From the NCBI GenBank assembly GCA_025345505.1, contig JANVCC010000130.1, positions 6,147,441 through 6,211,440 of the forward strand: a stretch of DNA of 64,000 nt. Direction: 5' to 3'. Source of the DNA: Todiramphus chloris collaris. Its lineage: Eukaryota > Chordata > Aves > Coraciiformes > Alcedinidae. Below are positions 49,476 through 62,368 of this stretch, piece by piece (position 1 is the first letter of the stretch; the number at the start of each line of letters is the position of its first letter). A program made the translations under genes and the position numbers. The notes under the pieces were generated by a model. It did not search any database, was not told where the DNA came from, and saw nothing but the letters and a program-made list of their open reading frames with translations.

Positions 49476-50491
49476 CGGGGTGTGTGACCCAGCCAGGATC
49501 AGCTAAGGAGCACACCAGAAATGGCTCCATCAGCACATGGAGGACAGAGAAGTGGTCTTCTCTGTGGGCCTGTAAGATAACTTTTATGGAACTTCCAGCA
49601 CACTGTAACTTGGAATATGAAGACATGAGTGCTCATCCCCAGAAACGTGTTTGCAGATGTCAAAGGATGCCATGCCCTGGCAAGAGCAGAGCTGAATCTC
49701 CCCTGAGCTTGCCTTGCCAGCTGTTATGACCCTGGCTTTTCTGAGAGTCTACCTCACTGGAGATAAAATCATGACAGAAACAAGTTCCAACAGAGGCACT
49801 TAGCCTGAGAACGCACTCAAATCTTGAAGGGCTAGGGTAGAACAGGTCAGATCCTGTGAGCAGGAAAAGCTCAGAAGTAAAAACTATTCCAGTTCAGGTC
49901 TCACTGGCAGTCCCACAATTCTGTCTGTGCAGAGAGGACATCACTTGGATTGGGCTAGGATATGAGGGAAGAGACCCTTTGGTTCCCTGGGGCAAGGTCA
50001 ATGAAGAGAAGGCCCCAGTGAGGTAAGAGGAAGGAAGACCAAGATCTGACATTGTGCATGGCAGTCCAGACAGGGAGATGTACATAGGGCTCAGGCTAAT
50101 TGTCTCTCCACAAAGAAGCCCATCTCCAGGGATGAACAGCTTGTAGACACCTTCAAACAGAGCAGGAGGGCTGCACTTTGAAGTTACCCAGAGGAGGAGG
50201 GTTATCTTAGGTTCTCACACATATCCTATGCAGGCAGTTTCCCTTGATGTGTCTGGTATGGCCAACATAAATGTCCCTACACCTAACACAGTAGAAAACA
50301 CATTGCTTTTCTGTTGTCTGGCAAGTCTGATCTCACCATCCACATGGATGAACTGCATCTTCAGCCCCACCACATGCCCTGAACTTGCTCTGGAGAATTA
50401 CTCACATCCTCAGGCAGTTTCTAATAAACAGCTGGCAATTGCAATCCACTCCTCTGTCTCTCAACAAAGACTGACTTGGTGGGGATCTCAG
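49476..50491. other. Sequence between outer CR1 and first recognised TH2 pseudogene exon
   Basis: About 1 kb that may hold the CR1 5' end and TH2 exon 1. I could not recognise either; there is no clear tyrosine hydroxylase N-terminal motif. Confidence 0.5.
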
Positions 50492-50661
50492 GCCAAAAGA
50501 AAGAGGCCAGCAAGGAGAAGGAGGTGTGTAGCATGGAGTCATTGAACAGGCAAGGCAGCCTGGACTCCAACGAGGAGGGCAAAAGAGCCACTCTCATCCT
50601 GAGCCTCACCCTCTACAATGTGAGGAAGACTGAGCTCTCTAAGGCACACAAAGTCTTTGAG
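50492..50661 (+). pseudogene. TH2: TH2 pseudogene exon 2
   Basis: The exon is open throughout and reads KKEASKEKE, later SNEEGKRATLILSL and LSKAHKVFE, matching the TH regulatory domain (EEKEGKAML... and SRAVKVFE). The donor GTACAG is at 50,662. The acceptor, GATCTCAG at 50,484-50,491, is the least certain boundary. No lesion was seen. Confidence 0.75.
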
Positions 50662-51553
50662 GTACAGACCTTACCATTCCCTTTGTCCACTGAGACATCT
50701 CTTCTGTCCCTACTGCCTTCATCTCTCCCCCTACTCTGAATCTCCCTATCTCTCTCCCTTCTCCTGCTCCCTGTTTGACTTGTGTCTCCACTTGCCTTTC
50801 ACCTTTCTCATTGTCCCTGTTTTCCTACAGCTGCTCAGAGAGGTTGGCTGGACTCTCCAGGTAAAGAGAGTGCTCTGGAGGGAGGGAGCAGTTGGACAGA
50901 GTAATTTAGAAGAATTGTCATTTTATGTAGGGGCTGTTTAGAGCAGATACCAATCTATTTCTTTCTAGCAGTTGTGGTGATCAGCCCTGACTGAAAAACA
51001 GGCCAGTATTTCAAGCATTCAGATTGTGAGGATGTTAGAAGCCGTATTTGGCATGAGATACAGAGAATACAAGAGCTGTAAAACATACAAGCATATATTC
51101 TGGGCACTTGAAGCATCCCTACCAGGTGCTCACTCTCATCCGTGAAAATTAATAACTCAAAACTATTGTATTTGTTACTTATTTTTAATCATTTGCAATT
51201 ATTTAAGGATTATGATGCTATTTTACATCAACAGATTTGCTTTCACTCTGCCAGGGGTTTAGGAGTTACCTAGCCACTCATTTGTTATTTCTGCACAGAT
51301 GAAATGCTACTCTCAATAGTATCTCATCTTTCATCTCCATCTCTCTCTACCTAATTCTATGGTTTAACCTTTAGCTCTGCCCGTATTTTAGCTCCTTCTA
51401 AAATGGGCATTATTAAGCTTTATTGCTTAACATGCATTTCTTGTTAATACCTCTTTTAGTCACCTTTTAAAGATTTTGTAGAAGCATATCTAGACTTACC
51501 TGGATTTTCAGTCTTTGGATAAGCTGTATCATATGAACCTCTGGCTCTTGCAG
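50662..51553 (+). other. TH2: TH2 pseudogene intron 2
   Basis: 0.9 kb, with a pyrimidine-rich stretch at 50,660-50,830. No other feature was recognised. Confidence 0.6.
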
Positions 51554-51728
51554 ATGTTTGAAACTCAGATCCATCACTTTGAAACCAGATGAACCAAAAA
51601 ACCCAAGAACTCTGCTGATGATCTTGACATTTTTGTTGAATGTGAAGTTCACAGTGCTGATGTTAATATCCTTTTGATCTCCTTAAAGAGAGTAGCAGAG
51701 GATGTGCAAGCTACCAGAGAAGACAAAG
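51554..51728 (+). pseudogene. TH2: TH2 pseudogene exon 3 with in-frame stop
   Basis: The 175 nt sit between CTCTTGCAG and GTAAGA. They read MFETQIHHFETR, stop, then a frame continuing LDIFVECEV and RVAEDVQATREDK. Human TH has TFEAKIHHLETRP and SEDVRS in these places. The TGA is at 51,590-51,592. Confidence 0.85.
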
Positions 51729-53357
51729 GTAAGAAATGTATGCATCTATTAGGGCTGTTCTGTTTTGTTTTTTTTTTTTTTTTAATAGCTTTTTTAGTTT
51801 TAGCATCATAAAAGTAATTTAATTTGTTTGGAAGGCAGGTGAATGTGCATTCATTTTACTACACTGCATGACTGTTTTCCCTCAATTAGGACCATTCCCA
51901 TTGGTGTGGAGAGAAAAACTTCATCAACACTAGAGATAAGTGTTCCAGTAAAAAGGGAGATGAGAGAGATAGAGCAGCAAAACCAGAAGCTCAGCTGAAG
52001 CTGGAAATTCCTCTATGTCGGGAAGATTGTATGCTGAGAGCTGAGAGCTCTGTAAAGAACAGACTTTGAGGCAAACGCATACATTTGATAGAAGCGTGAT
52101 CATATAGCAGGGGGTCTGAATGTTTCATTTGCTTGTAGTGTATTGTATTGGTTTTGTTAAAAGAAGTAGCACCTCTCAGTTTATGGTGTCCTGGATACTC
52201 CTATCTGGTTCCAGATGGACTCTCTGGGGGTAGATTGCTCCTTCAGTGTAAAGAGATAAATGCAGTAAGCTCTAAGAAGCTTCCAGAGTGCAAGAGAGAG
52301 TCAGTGTCAGCAGAGTCCGCAGGTACTGGGCAGGCTGGGAGAACCAGGCAATGAGCTTTGTGTAGAGAACAGGCCCACTGCCAAATCTGGAGTAACAGCA
52401 CCAGGCATTTTCCCAAGCACTTGAAAAGCTTGTCTGGAGGTTGTGCACCTTCAAAGGTTGCACTTTAGGAAGAGTATTTCACCTGGTGAAGTGCTGCAAG
52501 TGGCTACTCCACTGCCTGTGCTGTATTTGAGTCACCATCCCTACCAGTCATCAGGATGGGAAGTGTCTTTGCCAGAGTTAGACTGGTATTTTTCCTCTTT
52601 ACAGGAAGGTATGGGATGGGTGAGTACATCAGGCTGTTAGAGACCTTTAATATAATCCTGAGAATGCCAGAGGTGCCCCTGGGAGATGAGAAGGCTGAGG
52701 GTCCAGCTCATAGTTTGAGTTCTCTGAATACAGAATTTCTATGGGGTTTCCCATGTTTGACAAGTCCAGGAAGAAATCCCCAAGGCCCTTCTGGCTAATA
52801 AAGTTCTGTCTGGACACCTAGAGGACTTCTGATCAGGTATAAGTTTTGAGGAGATATGACCATGACAGGTATCTTGCACGCAGAACCAGTGCTACAGCTA
52901 AAGACAGTGGCTCAGCAAAAAAATTCTGGGGTGGTGTAAGACATGTGTTAGATGGGTATTTCTTCCTTCTTACTGAAAAATTGTCCATAACTGCATGGAA
53001 GAACTTGAATTTCCCAACATCAGTTGTATTTGTAGCCTTGCATCTTTGTGAACTGGCTGTGCCTGGATATAGTATAACAGAGCACAGGCTAAATTTGCCT
53101 CTTTGTACAGAGATGCCTGATTTCATGTCAAGTATGAGATTAAAGTGACCCCAAATGGATCTTTTCTGAGCTCTAACACACTAAGTCTGATCACAGTATC
53201 AGTCTTACCTCAGAAAGCAGAATCAACTTTTTTTTTTTTTTTTTTTNNNNNNNNNNNNNNNNNNNNNNNNNNNNNNNNNNNNNNNNNNNNNNNNNNNNNN
53301 NNNNNNNNNNNNNNNNNNNNNNNNNNNNNNNNNNNNNNNNNNNNNNTAAAAAAAAAA

Positions 53358-53401
<44 letters not shown>

Positions 53402-54030
53402 TTGTTTATAAATGCTGGCACTTAAGCATTTGAGCACATTTTATTTTAGTTACCAGAAAAGGTCCCCACTTCAGGGGAAGGAAACTCTTTGGAAATGCAG
53501 ATAGTACTACAATAATTTAGCTAAAACAAAAAAAAAGAAAAAAAAATTATCCAGGAGGAAAAGACTTGAAATCAAGATACTTCTTGGCCTATTTTGTTTC
53601 TAGAAAATGCATGTTTTCCTTTTAAGACATTGCTTTCACTTTTAAAGGTTTCGAAATTTAAGACTACTTTTTAGACCTGATCAAAATATTTTCTTAAATC
53701 CAAACTATAGAAATAAATTTGTTTTGCTGTGTCAAACAGAACATCTCAATTAGCCTAAGAAGGGAATTATTTTTCCTTTAAAAAGGCAATTAGAATTGAG
53801 AGGTTAATATTGAAAGTTAGTTTCAGATCATTTCAGATAATAGTTTCTGATAAATTTTGCAAGTTTGGTCAGCAAACTTATTCAACTACTAACATATGGT
53901 GACAGGTAGATATGAATATTCTTAGATACTGATGAAAAGAAAGCTTGTAATCTTCAGCACAACTTTTATTTTCTGTCTTTTAAAAACTATTTGATCCTAC
54001 TTCATTTAACTCTTGCTGCTTTCTCTCCAG
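51729..54030 (+). other. TH2: TH2 pseudogene intron 3
   Basis: About 2.3 kb including a T run (51,768-51,783) and the assembly gap. No exon or mobile element with clear ends was seen. The true length is unknown because of the gap. Confidence 0.6.
53247..53346. other. Assembly gap of 100 N
   Basis: Exactly 100 N, the conventional unknown-size gap, lie between a T run on the left (53,228-53,246) and A then T runs on the right (53,347-53,394). Sequencing probably failed in homopolymers, and sequence of unknown length may be missing. Confidence 0.98.
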
Positions 54031-54115
54031 TGTCCTGGTTCCCCAGAAAAATCCAAGATATGGACAAGTGTCACCATCTGATCACTAAATATGATCCTTG
54101 GACCATGCTCATCCT
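54031..54115 (+). pseudogene. TH2: TH2 pseudogene exon 4 with 4-nt deletion
   Basis: The exon is 85 nt instead of the 89 nt of PAH exon 4. It reads [20 protein letters not shown] then D and P, after which four bases are missing. LDHAHP then resumes in another frame. The acceptor is TCTCTCCAG and the donor GTAAAT. Confidence 0.93.
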
Positions 54116-57100
54116 GTAAATTTAGCATCCTTGTTTTTTCATTTTTTAAAAAGAAACTCTGTGTAGGGAAAGTTTTGTTCGGAAATTTCAGGAAATACTC
54201 ATGAAAGGACTGAAGAATAAAGAGTCAGATAAAGGCTGGCCATCAGTGTAATTAGGGACTGCAGAAAGAATAACTTAATATGCAGAAAATCTTAGGGGCT
54301 CTGATTCACCAAGGTACATATGATTAACATCAGACACATGCTGAAGTAATTTCTACTCAACATATTCCCTAGCATAAGCTTACATTTCACTGTTTAGTTT
54401 AAAAAAAAAGCCTTGATTATTATTTCACCCCTGATATATTCAAAGGATGCCCACTTTTTACTAGCTGGCCCACATAAGAGTCAAATTCCTCAGCCTTCTG
54501 CTTTTTGTATTTTTCTGTATTTTGACCTTAGATATTCCATATCTGCATTTTTAATTTTACATGTGCCAGGAATCTCATTCAGGTGCCAATACATAGATGG
54601 TCTCAATGAGGACAAATGTCAAAGAGCTAGTCTTTAATAAATACCAGATCTCAGATGCCGCAGAGAAGAGTATTATGCCTAAACTTGCAAAAATCATCTA
54701 GACAGAAAATAAGATAAATACATGTCAGTATTGATTAATGGATATAATACCTGAACTGAAATTTAAATATGACTGGAGAAACTCAAAATGTTTAGTTATT
54801 TCAGTTGAGGTAAGCATCTAAAGTTCAAATAAGAAGCAAGTTGGTAAGATTATAAACCTAATTTACACCTGACTTTTCCCAAGGTCTTTAGAGCCAGGAT
54901 TTTGTCAATATATGGATAATACTTTGCAGACTATTGTTAGAATGTTTGTTACAGGTTTTCCCTTAGATTCAGGAGGTAGGTCTTTGTTACAAGTGGGCAA
55001 AAAAAGGGGCTTGACTCATAACAGTTTTGTATGTGTACTTCTAGCCTTGCCATAAGCAAAAGCTCTAAGAGAAGGAAGAGAGAAAATGCAGTGTCAAGTA
55101 CTGCTGTAGTGATGATAATAGGCAAAGTACTGGGGACAAACAAACACACACTCATTTCTCATCTAAGTTTTCCAACTTTAGTACAGATGAGATGTCAGTT
55201 AAGTACAAACAAAAAAGGGACTCTAAAGGCTCATTTGCCGATTGACAAGGTAGGTCACAATTGTTGTGTTCTGTCAAACATCACATAGAAATGACACATG
55301 AAAAAGAAAAAAGCACAGACTTTGCACTGACAAAATGCAAGGAATATTTAAATGGATGTCAATAGAAGCTGCAAGATTTTGTCATTCCCTTTTCTAAATT
55401 TCTGAATTCTATTTAGATCCTTTCATTAACCTACACAATATAAATGTGATTAGTTATGTACAGTTCTATGTGGTAAAAAAAAAAATTCCAAGTCTATCTT
55501 CTATTTTTGAGAATCAATAAGTTATAATGCTCTAAGAGAGCATCATATCCTCCTTAATCAGGATGTCTTTCACTATTCCTTGTGACTTTCTGATAGAAAC
55601 AAACCAAGTATTTGCCATCTTCCTGAGCTATCTCTGAGGCTGTTTCTCATGAGATAAATGATTGTGCATTGTGTATTCTTTGAATTTTACTAAATCCTCC
55701 TCCTACTTTGTCAAGGAGGAGATAAGAGCACTGAAAGGGATGAGAGAAAGCACCAATCATGCAGAATTACCGAAGTATTGAGTGGGAATAAATCTATACT
55801 GCAGAATGCAGTGCACTGTAGAAATACCTAAACTGGCTTGAAACAAGTCAGCTCAGGCACTGAATATATTTTTTTTTCTGGCAGGAGGGAGCACAGTGTG
55901 GGCTCATTTAGTATGCTACAAAGCATGGCTCAAATATAGACAGGTTGTAAGGTACCAAATACATTGATGTACAGGTGCCTCAGCAGAGATTTTGCATATG
56001 CATTTACTACCCAATTTGGCAATTTGGGCTGTCCATCTCAACAGCTTCACTTTGCTCTTTACTATCTCTGTAATGGCCAGAAAAGCAAACCAGTGACACT
56101 GTGACACCAGTTTCTGGAGCACCCTGATACTGGCTGTAGCAGTACTCTACATAGGGTCGTGCTGCAACAGCAAGGGCAAAGCTAAGAGGTCACAGCACCA
56201 ACATTGCTAGGCTGACCCAGTGGTTTTTCCACATGTTTTGCATCGACTTGTTACAGCTACTGACAAGCAAAGGTGGCATCTGAATGAACTTACTATCCAT
56301 AACACATGACAAAAATAAATGTGCTCTTGGGATCCAGTTCTTTCCTCAGATTCACGCACACAAAACTTATTAACCACAGTATTATTGGTATTATTGCTAC
56401 ACTGAAAATTATGTGAATAAACCTAAGGGAGAAATTTGGCTTGTAGCATGCAAAGTGGTTCCAGTAAATTCTGAATATTTTAGAATAATAAATATTTGTA
56501 CAGTGATGCTGATCAACCCTGCTTTATGAGTTATATTAGTAACAGTGCCAGATTTCAGCTTTTATTCCTATTACGAATGATGTAAAATTCAAAGGAATTT
56601 GATTCTACATCTCTATTCCTATTTAATAGCTGAAGAAGCCTGCCTGGAGCTCAACTTCTAGTAAACACTGAGAGTGCAAAAAGAATACTCTGGTATTTAA
56701 TAACTAAACTGACACTTTAGACAGATACCATTGAATATGTCTTTATCATAACATGGTAATAAATAGGCAAAGGGGGCTTGAGCTGAAAGCCTGTACTTTC
56801 TACAGATTCAGTGGTTCCAATGATTTCTAGCTAGTGAGGACCCATTCTTCACCTAAAGCGTAGGGTATTGTGTGGGCACAATGCACTTTCTTTGGCAAGG
56901 TAGCACTAAGCTTGATACCATCACATCCATTGCAGCCCTATATTGCAACCTTTGTGCTTAGCACAGAAAATAAATGATTCAGAGATTCAGCTCTTCTCCA
57001 GCAGGAGTGACACACATATTTCAATTATATTTCTAATGTGATTTGTATATAAATTTTACTGTATTTGTAATGTTCTGTTACATAGTGTTTATGAATAATT

Positions 57101-57348
57101 CCAAAACCTGACCACCAAGACATGTTACTTTCATTTCTGGTCACAGACTCCGTATTTTCATCAAAATGTCATGGCTGTAACTGCTTGTAGACTTTGACTT
57201 ATGTTCTTCATAAGGGTCAAGATTCATTGCCTCAGGGAAAACAACTTACTTGAGACCTCAGTTTTCTGAATGATTCTGTTAGAAAAGTTATTTATACCCA
57301 CAAATCTCTCTTAATGTAAAACTTTTTTCAAGTCATTTTCTAACTCAG
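54116..57348 (+). other. TH2: TH2 pseudogene intron 4
   Basis: 3.2 kb of AT-rich, apparently unique sequence with no recognised feature. Confidence 0.6.
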
Positions 57349-57416
57349 GGATATGCTGACCTGGAGTATAAGAAATGGAGGGCATTATTTGCTGACCTTG
57401 CCTTTAATTACAGAGC
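57349..57416 (+). pseudogene. TH2: TH2 pseudogene exon 5
   Basis: The 68 nt have the same length and phase as PAH exon 5. They read GYADLEYKKWRALFADLAFN followed by YR, like TH GFSDQVYRQRRKLIAEIAF. The acceptor is TAACTCAG and the donor GTAAGT. The exon has no lesion of its own. Confidence 0.9.
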
Positions 57417-58555
57417 GTAAGTACTAGACTGCTGAAGAGAGACTTTAGCAGTCCACATGTGCTTTCAGGCATCTTTGTGAGCAAGAAATATCAGAGACTT
57501 AATCTTTTGTCAATGTATCAAGGCAGCTATCTTTTAGAATGGGGAATTCAGGCACAGCAGCTTTCACTCCATACAAAACAGACTTCTCCCACAGCAAAGC
57601 AAATACACCAGCAGATAAAAATTTAGGATTTCATTCGCATCTCCTTCAGTGCTGTAGTTTGTCTTAGTAGAGGTGATTTCTCAGTATGACTTTCATTTCA
57701 ATTTTGCAGTTCCTTTTAGGACTACCTCCTGAGCTGAGGCTAATTTTTTTTGCAAGAACAATGTCTAGGAACATATTTTGTCAAAGTGATTTACTATTTT
57801 TGTTATTTGTTTGATAAAACATCTCCAGTCCTGTACATTAGCTACCTAAAAACCTCCCAGGACTTGTGTGTGTAATTGTAAATATTTCTGCCTTTATGCG
57901 TAAAACTTCTCCAGACACTACTGTCTGAGAGTCAGCCAGATGTATGGGTAGAACTGGTTGTGTATTATCAGCCTCATGGTGTCCAAGAAGTGGTGAAATG
58001 TCCCAAATCTTGAAAGACTTCCAAGTACAATTTTCTCAATGCCATCATATATCACAGCGGGCACAGCACAAAAACACATATTGAACTGGCTTAGAGCTAC
58101 TGTAGAAGCAACAGTGAGGGTGAGGAGAGAAGTTAGTGATAGTCACACAGTGTATGACTGGGCATCTCTTCACTGAAGAGTTTGTGAATGCTTCTCTGCA
58201 ATGATACTGTGCTGATCATGTCCTCCAGGGATGGACCCTCCAGGCACACGCTGTTTTGGTTGCTAGATTGCCTTCAGCAGAAGTAAAGGCAGGCCTCAAG
58301 ACCTCTTTTTACTTTGTAAAGCAGAACATGGCTCCCTTTCTTACTATATCCCTCTGTTTCCTCCCCACACTGTAACAGAGGACAAAATGCAGACATTAGA
58401 GCCTACCAAGATGAAGAGTTGTTAATTATGTACTGTTTTGTCATTTCTGTCATCACTACAACAAACACTCATGGTGAAGGCAAAGAAAATAATACTTGGA
58501 AAATTAACTTGAAACCTGCTTTAGACACATGGATTATTTTCTCTCTTTATTACAG
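57417..58555 (+). other. TH2: TH2 pseudogene intron 5
   Basis: 1.1 kb with no recognised feature. Confidence 0.6.
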
Positions 58556-58606
58556 AGGAGACCCATTGCCTCACATTGAGTACACAGTGCAGGAGACTGT
58601 AACTTG
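58556..58606 (+). pseudogene. TH2: TH2 pseudogene exon 6
   Basis: The 51 nt read GDPLPHIEYTVQETVTW in the ancestral frame, like TH GDPIPRVEYTAEEIATW. The donor is GTGAGT. In the frame imposed by the exon 4 deletion a TAA occurs at 58,600-58,602. Confidence 0.9.
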
Positions 58607-61600
58607 GTGAGTTTGTTACATACGCTCCATCTCCCGGGACATCTCACTGAAGCCCCAGGAAAGACTGACGATGTGAGACAGTTAAAATATTCTAAAACCA
58701 TATTTATCCGTCTCAAATTTTACTCCCTGGTTACATGTCAACTTTGGGTCTGTTGTTTTGCTGAAAGGCATTTTCGGGGCTTGTCTTCACTATTCACTTT
58801 CTAGAACAAAATGCATTTTCCTGACCACCTCCCTGCCTGAAAATCCCATCAAGATATCAGAAACCAGAAAACACCTGGAGCCTATAGTATAACAACATCT
58901 AACTGACTTCCAAATAATCATAGCTATGGTGGTGACAAAAATATCACCTTTTCCAATCTGTTATCAGGAGAAAATACTCACTCACAGGATGGATGCACAC
59001 TTATATGCTGTGGTTAATCCAGTGCTCACAGGCCAGATGAACCTTGGTTGTTTTCCTGCAAGTATTCATGGTAAAGGAAGGTAAAGGAAAATTTTTGGAA
59101 TGTACTTCCAGGATATGTTATTTGTACTGTAAAAAAGACGTTGATGTCGTATGCAATGATGGCAAGTTACTTTTACGGGGGTGCAGCACTTTTTTGCTGG
59201 GGTTTTGTTTCTCCTGAAGATCTGCCACTCAGAAAAAAACCCCAAACCAAAAACTGCAATCAAATAAAACTTATTAATTCAAAGCATGTTTGCAGACTTT
59301 TATGTAAAGCATGTGTCATGCCAATTTCAAAGAAAGCAGAGTTCTTATTTCATATACTTCTGTTTCCACATTCTCCCAATAGCTTTCACAAATCTCAGTA
59401 AGCAGCAATAATCACACATTTGTATGATAATACAAGTATAAATATGTCTAAATGTCCCCAGTAAAAGCAGAGTCCCAGGATTGTGAAAGGTGTTATACGT
59501 GCACATAATAAGAGAGTCTTTGTTCAGAAAAGTTTATAATTTAAATAGATAACATAAAGGTGGGCAAAAGCAAGAATAGTGACCACATTTTATAACTGTG
59601 GAACTGAAAAAGGTTGACCTTAAGTGATTTGTGCAAAGTTAAACCTAAAGTTTATGTTAATAGCAGGAATTAAATCCATACACTAAATACCTCATGCCAG
59701 AACCTCAACCACAGGGACATGCTATCTTTTTACAGTGATCATTTTATTTTAAGTAAAGTCTACTGTGTCATAGAAAGCTTGTGAGGTGTTGCCCACAGTC
59801 ACATAGAAACCTTGCATCCAACTCATCCAAGCAGTCACATTTTTATTAAACTCAAATAGGTTTTTATAACATCTTTCAATTGTCAGAGATTGATGGTACG
59901 GGTCATGCTCATGATTGTTACCACCAGCCAACAATCTTGGCATAGAATGGTGTGTGGGAATGTCATGTTTAAGAAAATTTAATTTTATGTTCTTTCCTGT
60001 TTTTCTCTTTTATTGCCAACCTCCGTCATTCCAGCCCCTTCTCCACCTAGAATTAGTCCCACTGTGGTAACAGAACAGACCTTTAAAGGAGCGTTTGTCC
60101 ATTCCTCCAAACAGCCAGCCTCAGTAACCCAGGTTGTCTTGCTATGCAAAGCTGTTTCCAAAATTAGACCTCCCAATGGTTATTATGGCCCCCAGGGGCT
60201 GTGCCCTGAGGTCAGCTGCATTACAGCACAACTTAATTGAGCACTGTACAACTGAACGGGAAATTTGTAGCACAGACTAAATTCCCTTGATGTTCCCTCT
60301 GAAGAGTTGTTGGATGCCTTCAGTTTGTAGCAACATGGTTACAAAAATGAAAACTAATCAAGTGAAGAAATATGACTTTGAGAAAACAGAGGGCACAGAT
60401 GATATGAAGTTTTCAAGCAAGCTTCTTGGAATGCTCTGAAACTAAGTTGTCATAAAAGATGTGTTATGGGTAAAAGCTATATAAGAAAAAGTGAAAATCT
60501 AGGACAAAATTATGAGGATGCACGTCACATCTTTATAATAAATAATAATTAATAAATAATAATAAATAATGCCACTTTTTTTTATTTTTGTAAAAGAATA
60601 AGGAAATTTATGTAAGATAATGTCACTGGCTTTAAAGTATTTCAAGTGCCTGGCTCCATCCTTTTTTATGAGGCTTCTTTCCAGAGTATTTCATAGACTG
60701 TTCTTTCAGCAGTTTCTCTTTCCATCTGTGGACTGAAGTACCATCAAATACCATCTTAATGGTCCTTTGAGTAATAGCATCTCCATATAGTGAGGCATAA
60801 CACCTATTTGGCACACTACTTTAGGGCAAGCTAAATTGTTGTTTGGAAATGTCTCCTACTCTATTAACTTTGGAGGGAACTTGGATGATTGCATTAGAGG
60901 TATTTAGAGAGGAGGAACACTTAGCTTTGGATAATTCATCAGTAGTTTCTAAGACTGCCTATGCTTCTGTGGTAGTCAGTGTTTAGACACACAGTAGATG
61001 ATACTTTGATAAAAGAGATTGTATATGGAGAACTGTAAGCAAGCCTGCTCTCTCTAGACTGGAGTCTGGTGATGAACTGTGCACTGGTTCAGATCCTATG
61101 CAACCTCCTGAAGTCAGTAGCATTCTATGGGGAAATAATCCAGAGCAATGCTTGAACTCTAGTCCTCCTCATTTTTTCCTAATTCTTCTATGGACAAGGC
61201 CCAGTCTCCTGTGGCTTTTGCAATAGTGACAGCAGCCACTGTTTTCCTCTGTTCTTTTAAATTTTTTTTTTCCTCCTAATGTTTTCCTTTATGAACCTCA
61301 TTCAGGTTCATTACTCCCACACTGTTTAAGACATTCGAACAAATGAAAAGAACCATTACTGGGGACTGGCTATCACCTCCATAGCAACAATAGCATCACA
61401 AAAAAAATTAAATAAAAAATACAATACAAAACCAACAAAAGGTCATTTTTCCATAGCAAGCATTTCCAAGAATGATCTCAATTTTCATAAAACAATGTTT
61501 ATAAAATTCTTAACACCCTAGGGCCATGTCTGAACAAAAATAACCATTTCTATAAGGTTCTTTGCCATCCTGTTACTACTTGTTTACTTTACAATAGCTA

Positions 61601-62368
61601 TATATTCCAGTATATTCCACGGCTTTAGACTCAAGCACCATCAAGTTTGGGAGAAGCTTGAAGTCTCTGCCCAGCCCAGATCTGGTTATATATTTTTTTT
61701 CTTCAGCCAGCCTCTTTTTGTACAATGGGCTAACTGCTTCAAGAAGTTGGCATGTCTTTTAAAGACATACTCCATGCCAGGCATTTTGAACTGCAAAAGC
61801 ACAAACCTCTGCTTGTCCAGATGTTACTCTTCAATATTAGGAAATTACTTTTTTTAAAGAGGAGGTTTGTAAGAGTCAAATATAGACTATGCTTCAGCAT
61901 GGAGATAGAGGGACTGGCATTTCAAGTTGAACCCCAGCATAGAGAGGGAGGGAATACCTTACTCATTCCATCCTTAAACTGCATAACATAGAGAGGGCCA
62001 CAGCCTCAGCTTTCTCCCTGGGGTTTTCCTGACACCTCCAACACCCTTATACCTAAGCAAGAAGCACTTCTGAATCACTTCTGAAACACTTCTTCACTTC
62101 TGAGTCCTGTTACATTAAAGGAGAGTGTAGGAAGGGATAAAACAGATTTGCTGAACAGAATCCACCTTCTAAAGGAAAAGTGAAACAAAAACCCTTATGC
62201 TTTGTTACATCCACCCAGGCATCAGCTTCCAAGAACCAGGTGTCCCGAGTTCAGATTTTTAGACAACTGTCTGTGCTTGGGGTTTAAGTCTCTCTGGGGA
62301 TCTGTAGATAGGGCAGATAAGTACTACTTTATTGAGGTGGGTTATGCTATATGGCTTTTGCTTTTCAG
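58607..62368 (+). other. TH2: TH2 pseudogene intron 6
   Basis: This 3.8-kb intron separates the two halves of what is a single exon in PAH. It contains an AAT-type microsatellite at about 60,535-60,569. No transposon or gene was recognised. Confidence 0.65.
60535..60569. repeat. AAT/AATT microsatellite
   Basis: A short interrupted run of AATAAT, AATTAAT and AAATAAT units, ending before GCCAC. Confidence 0.8.
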
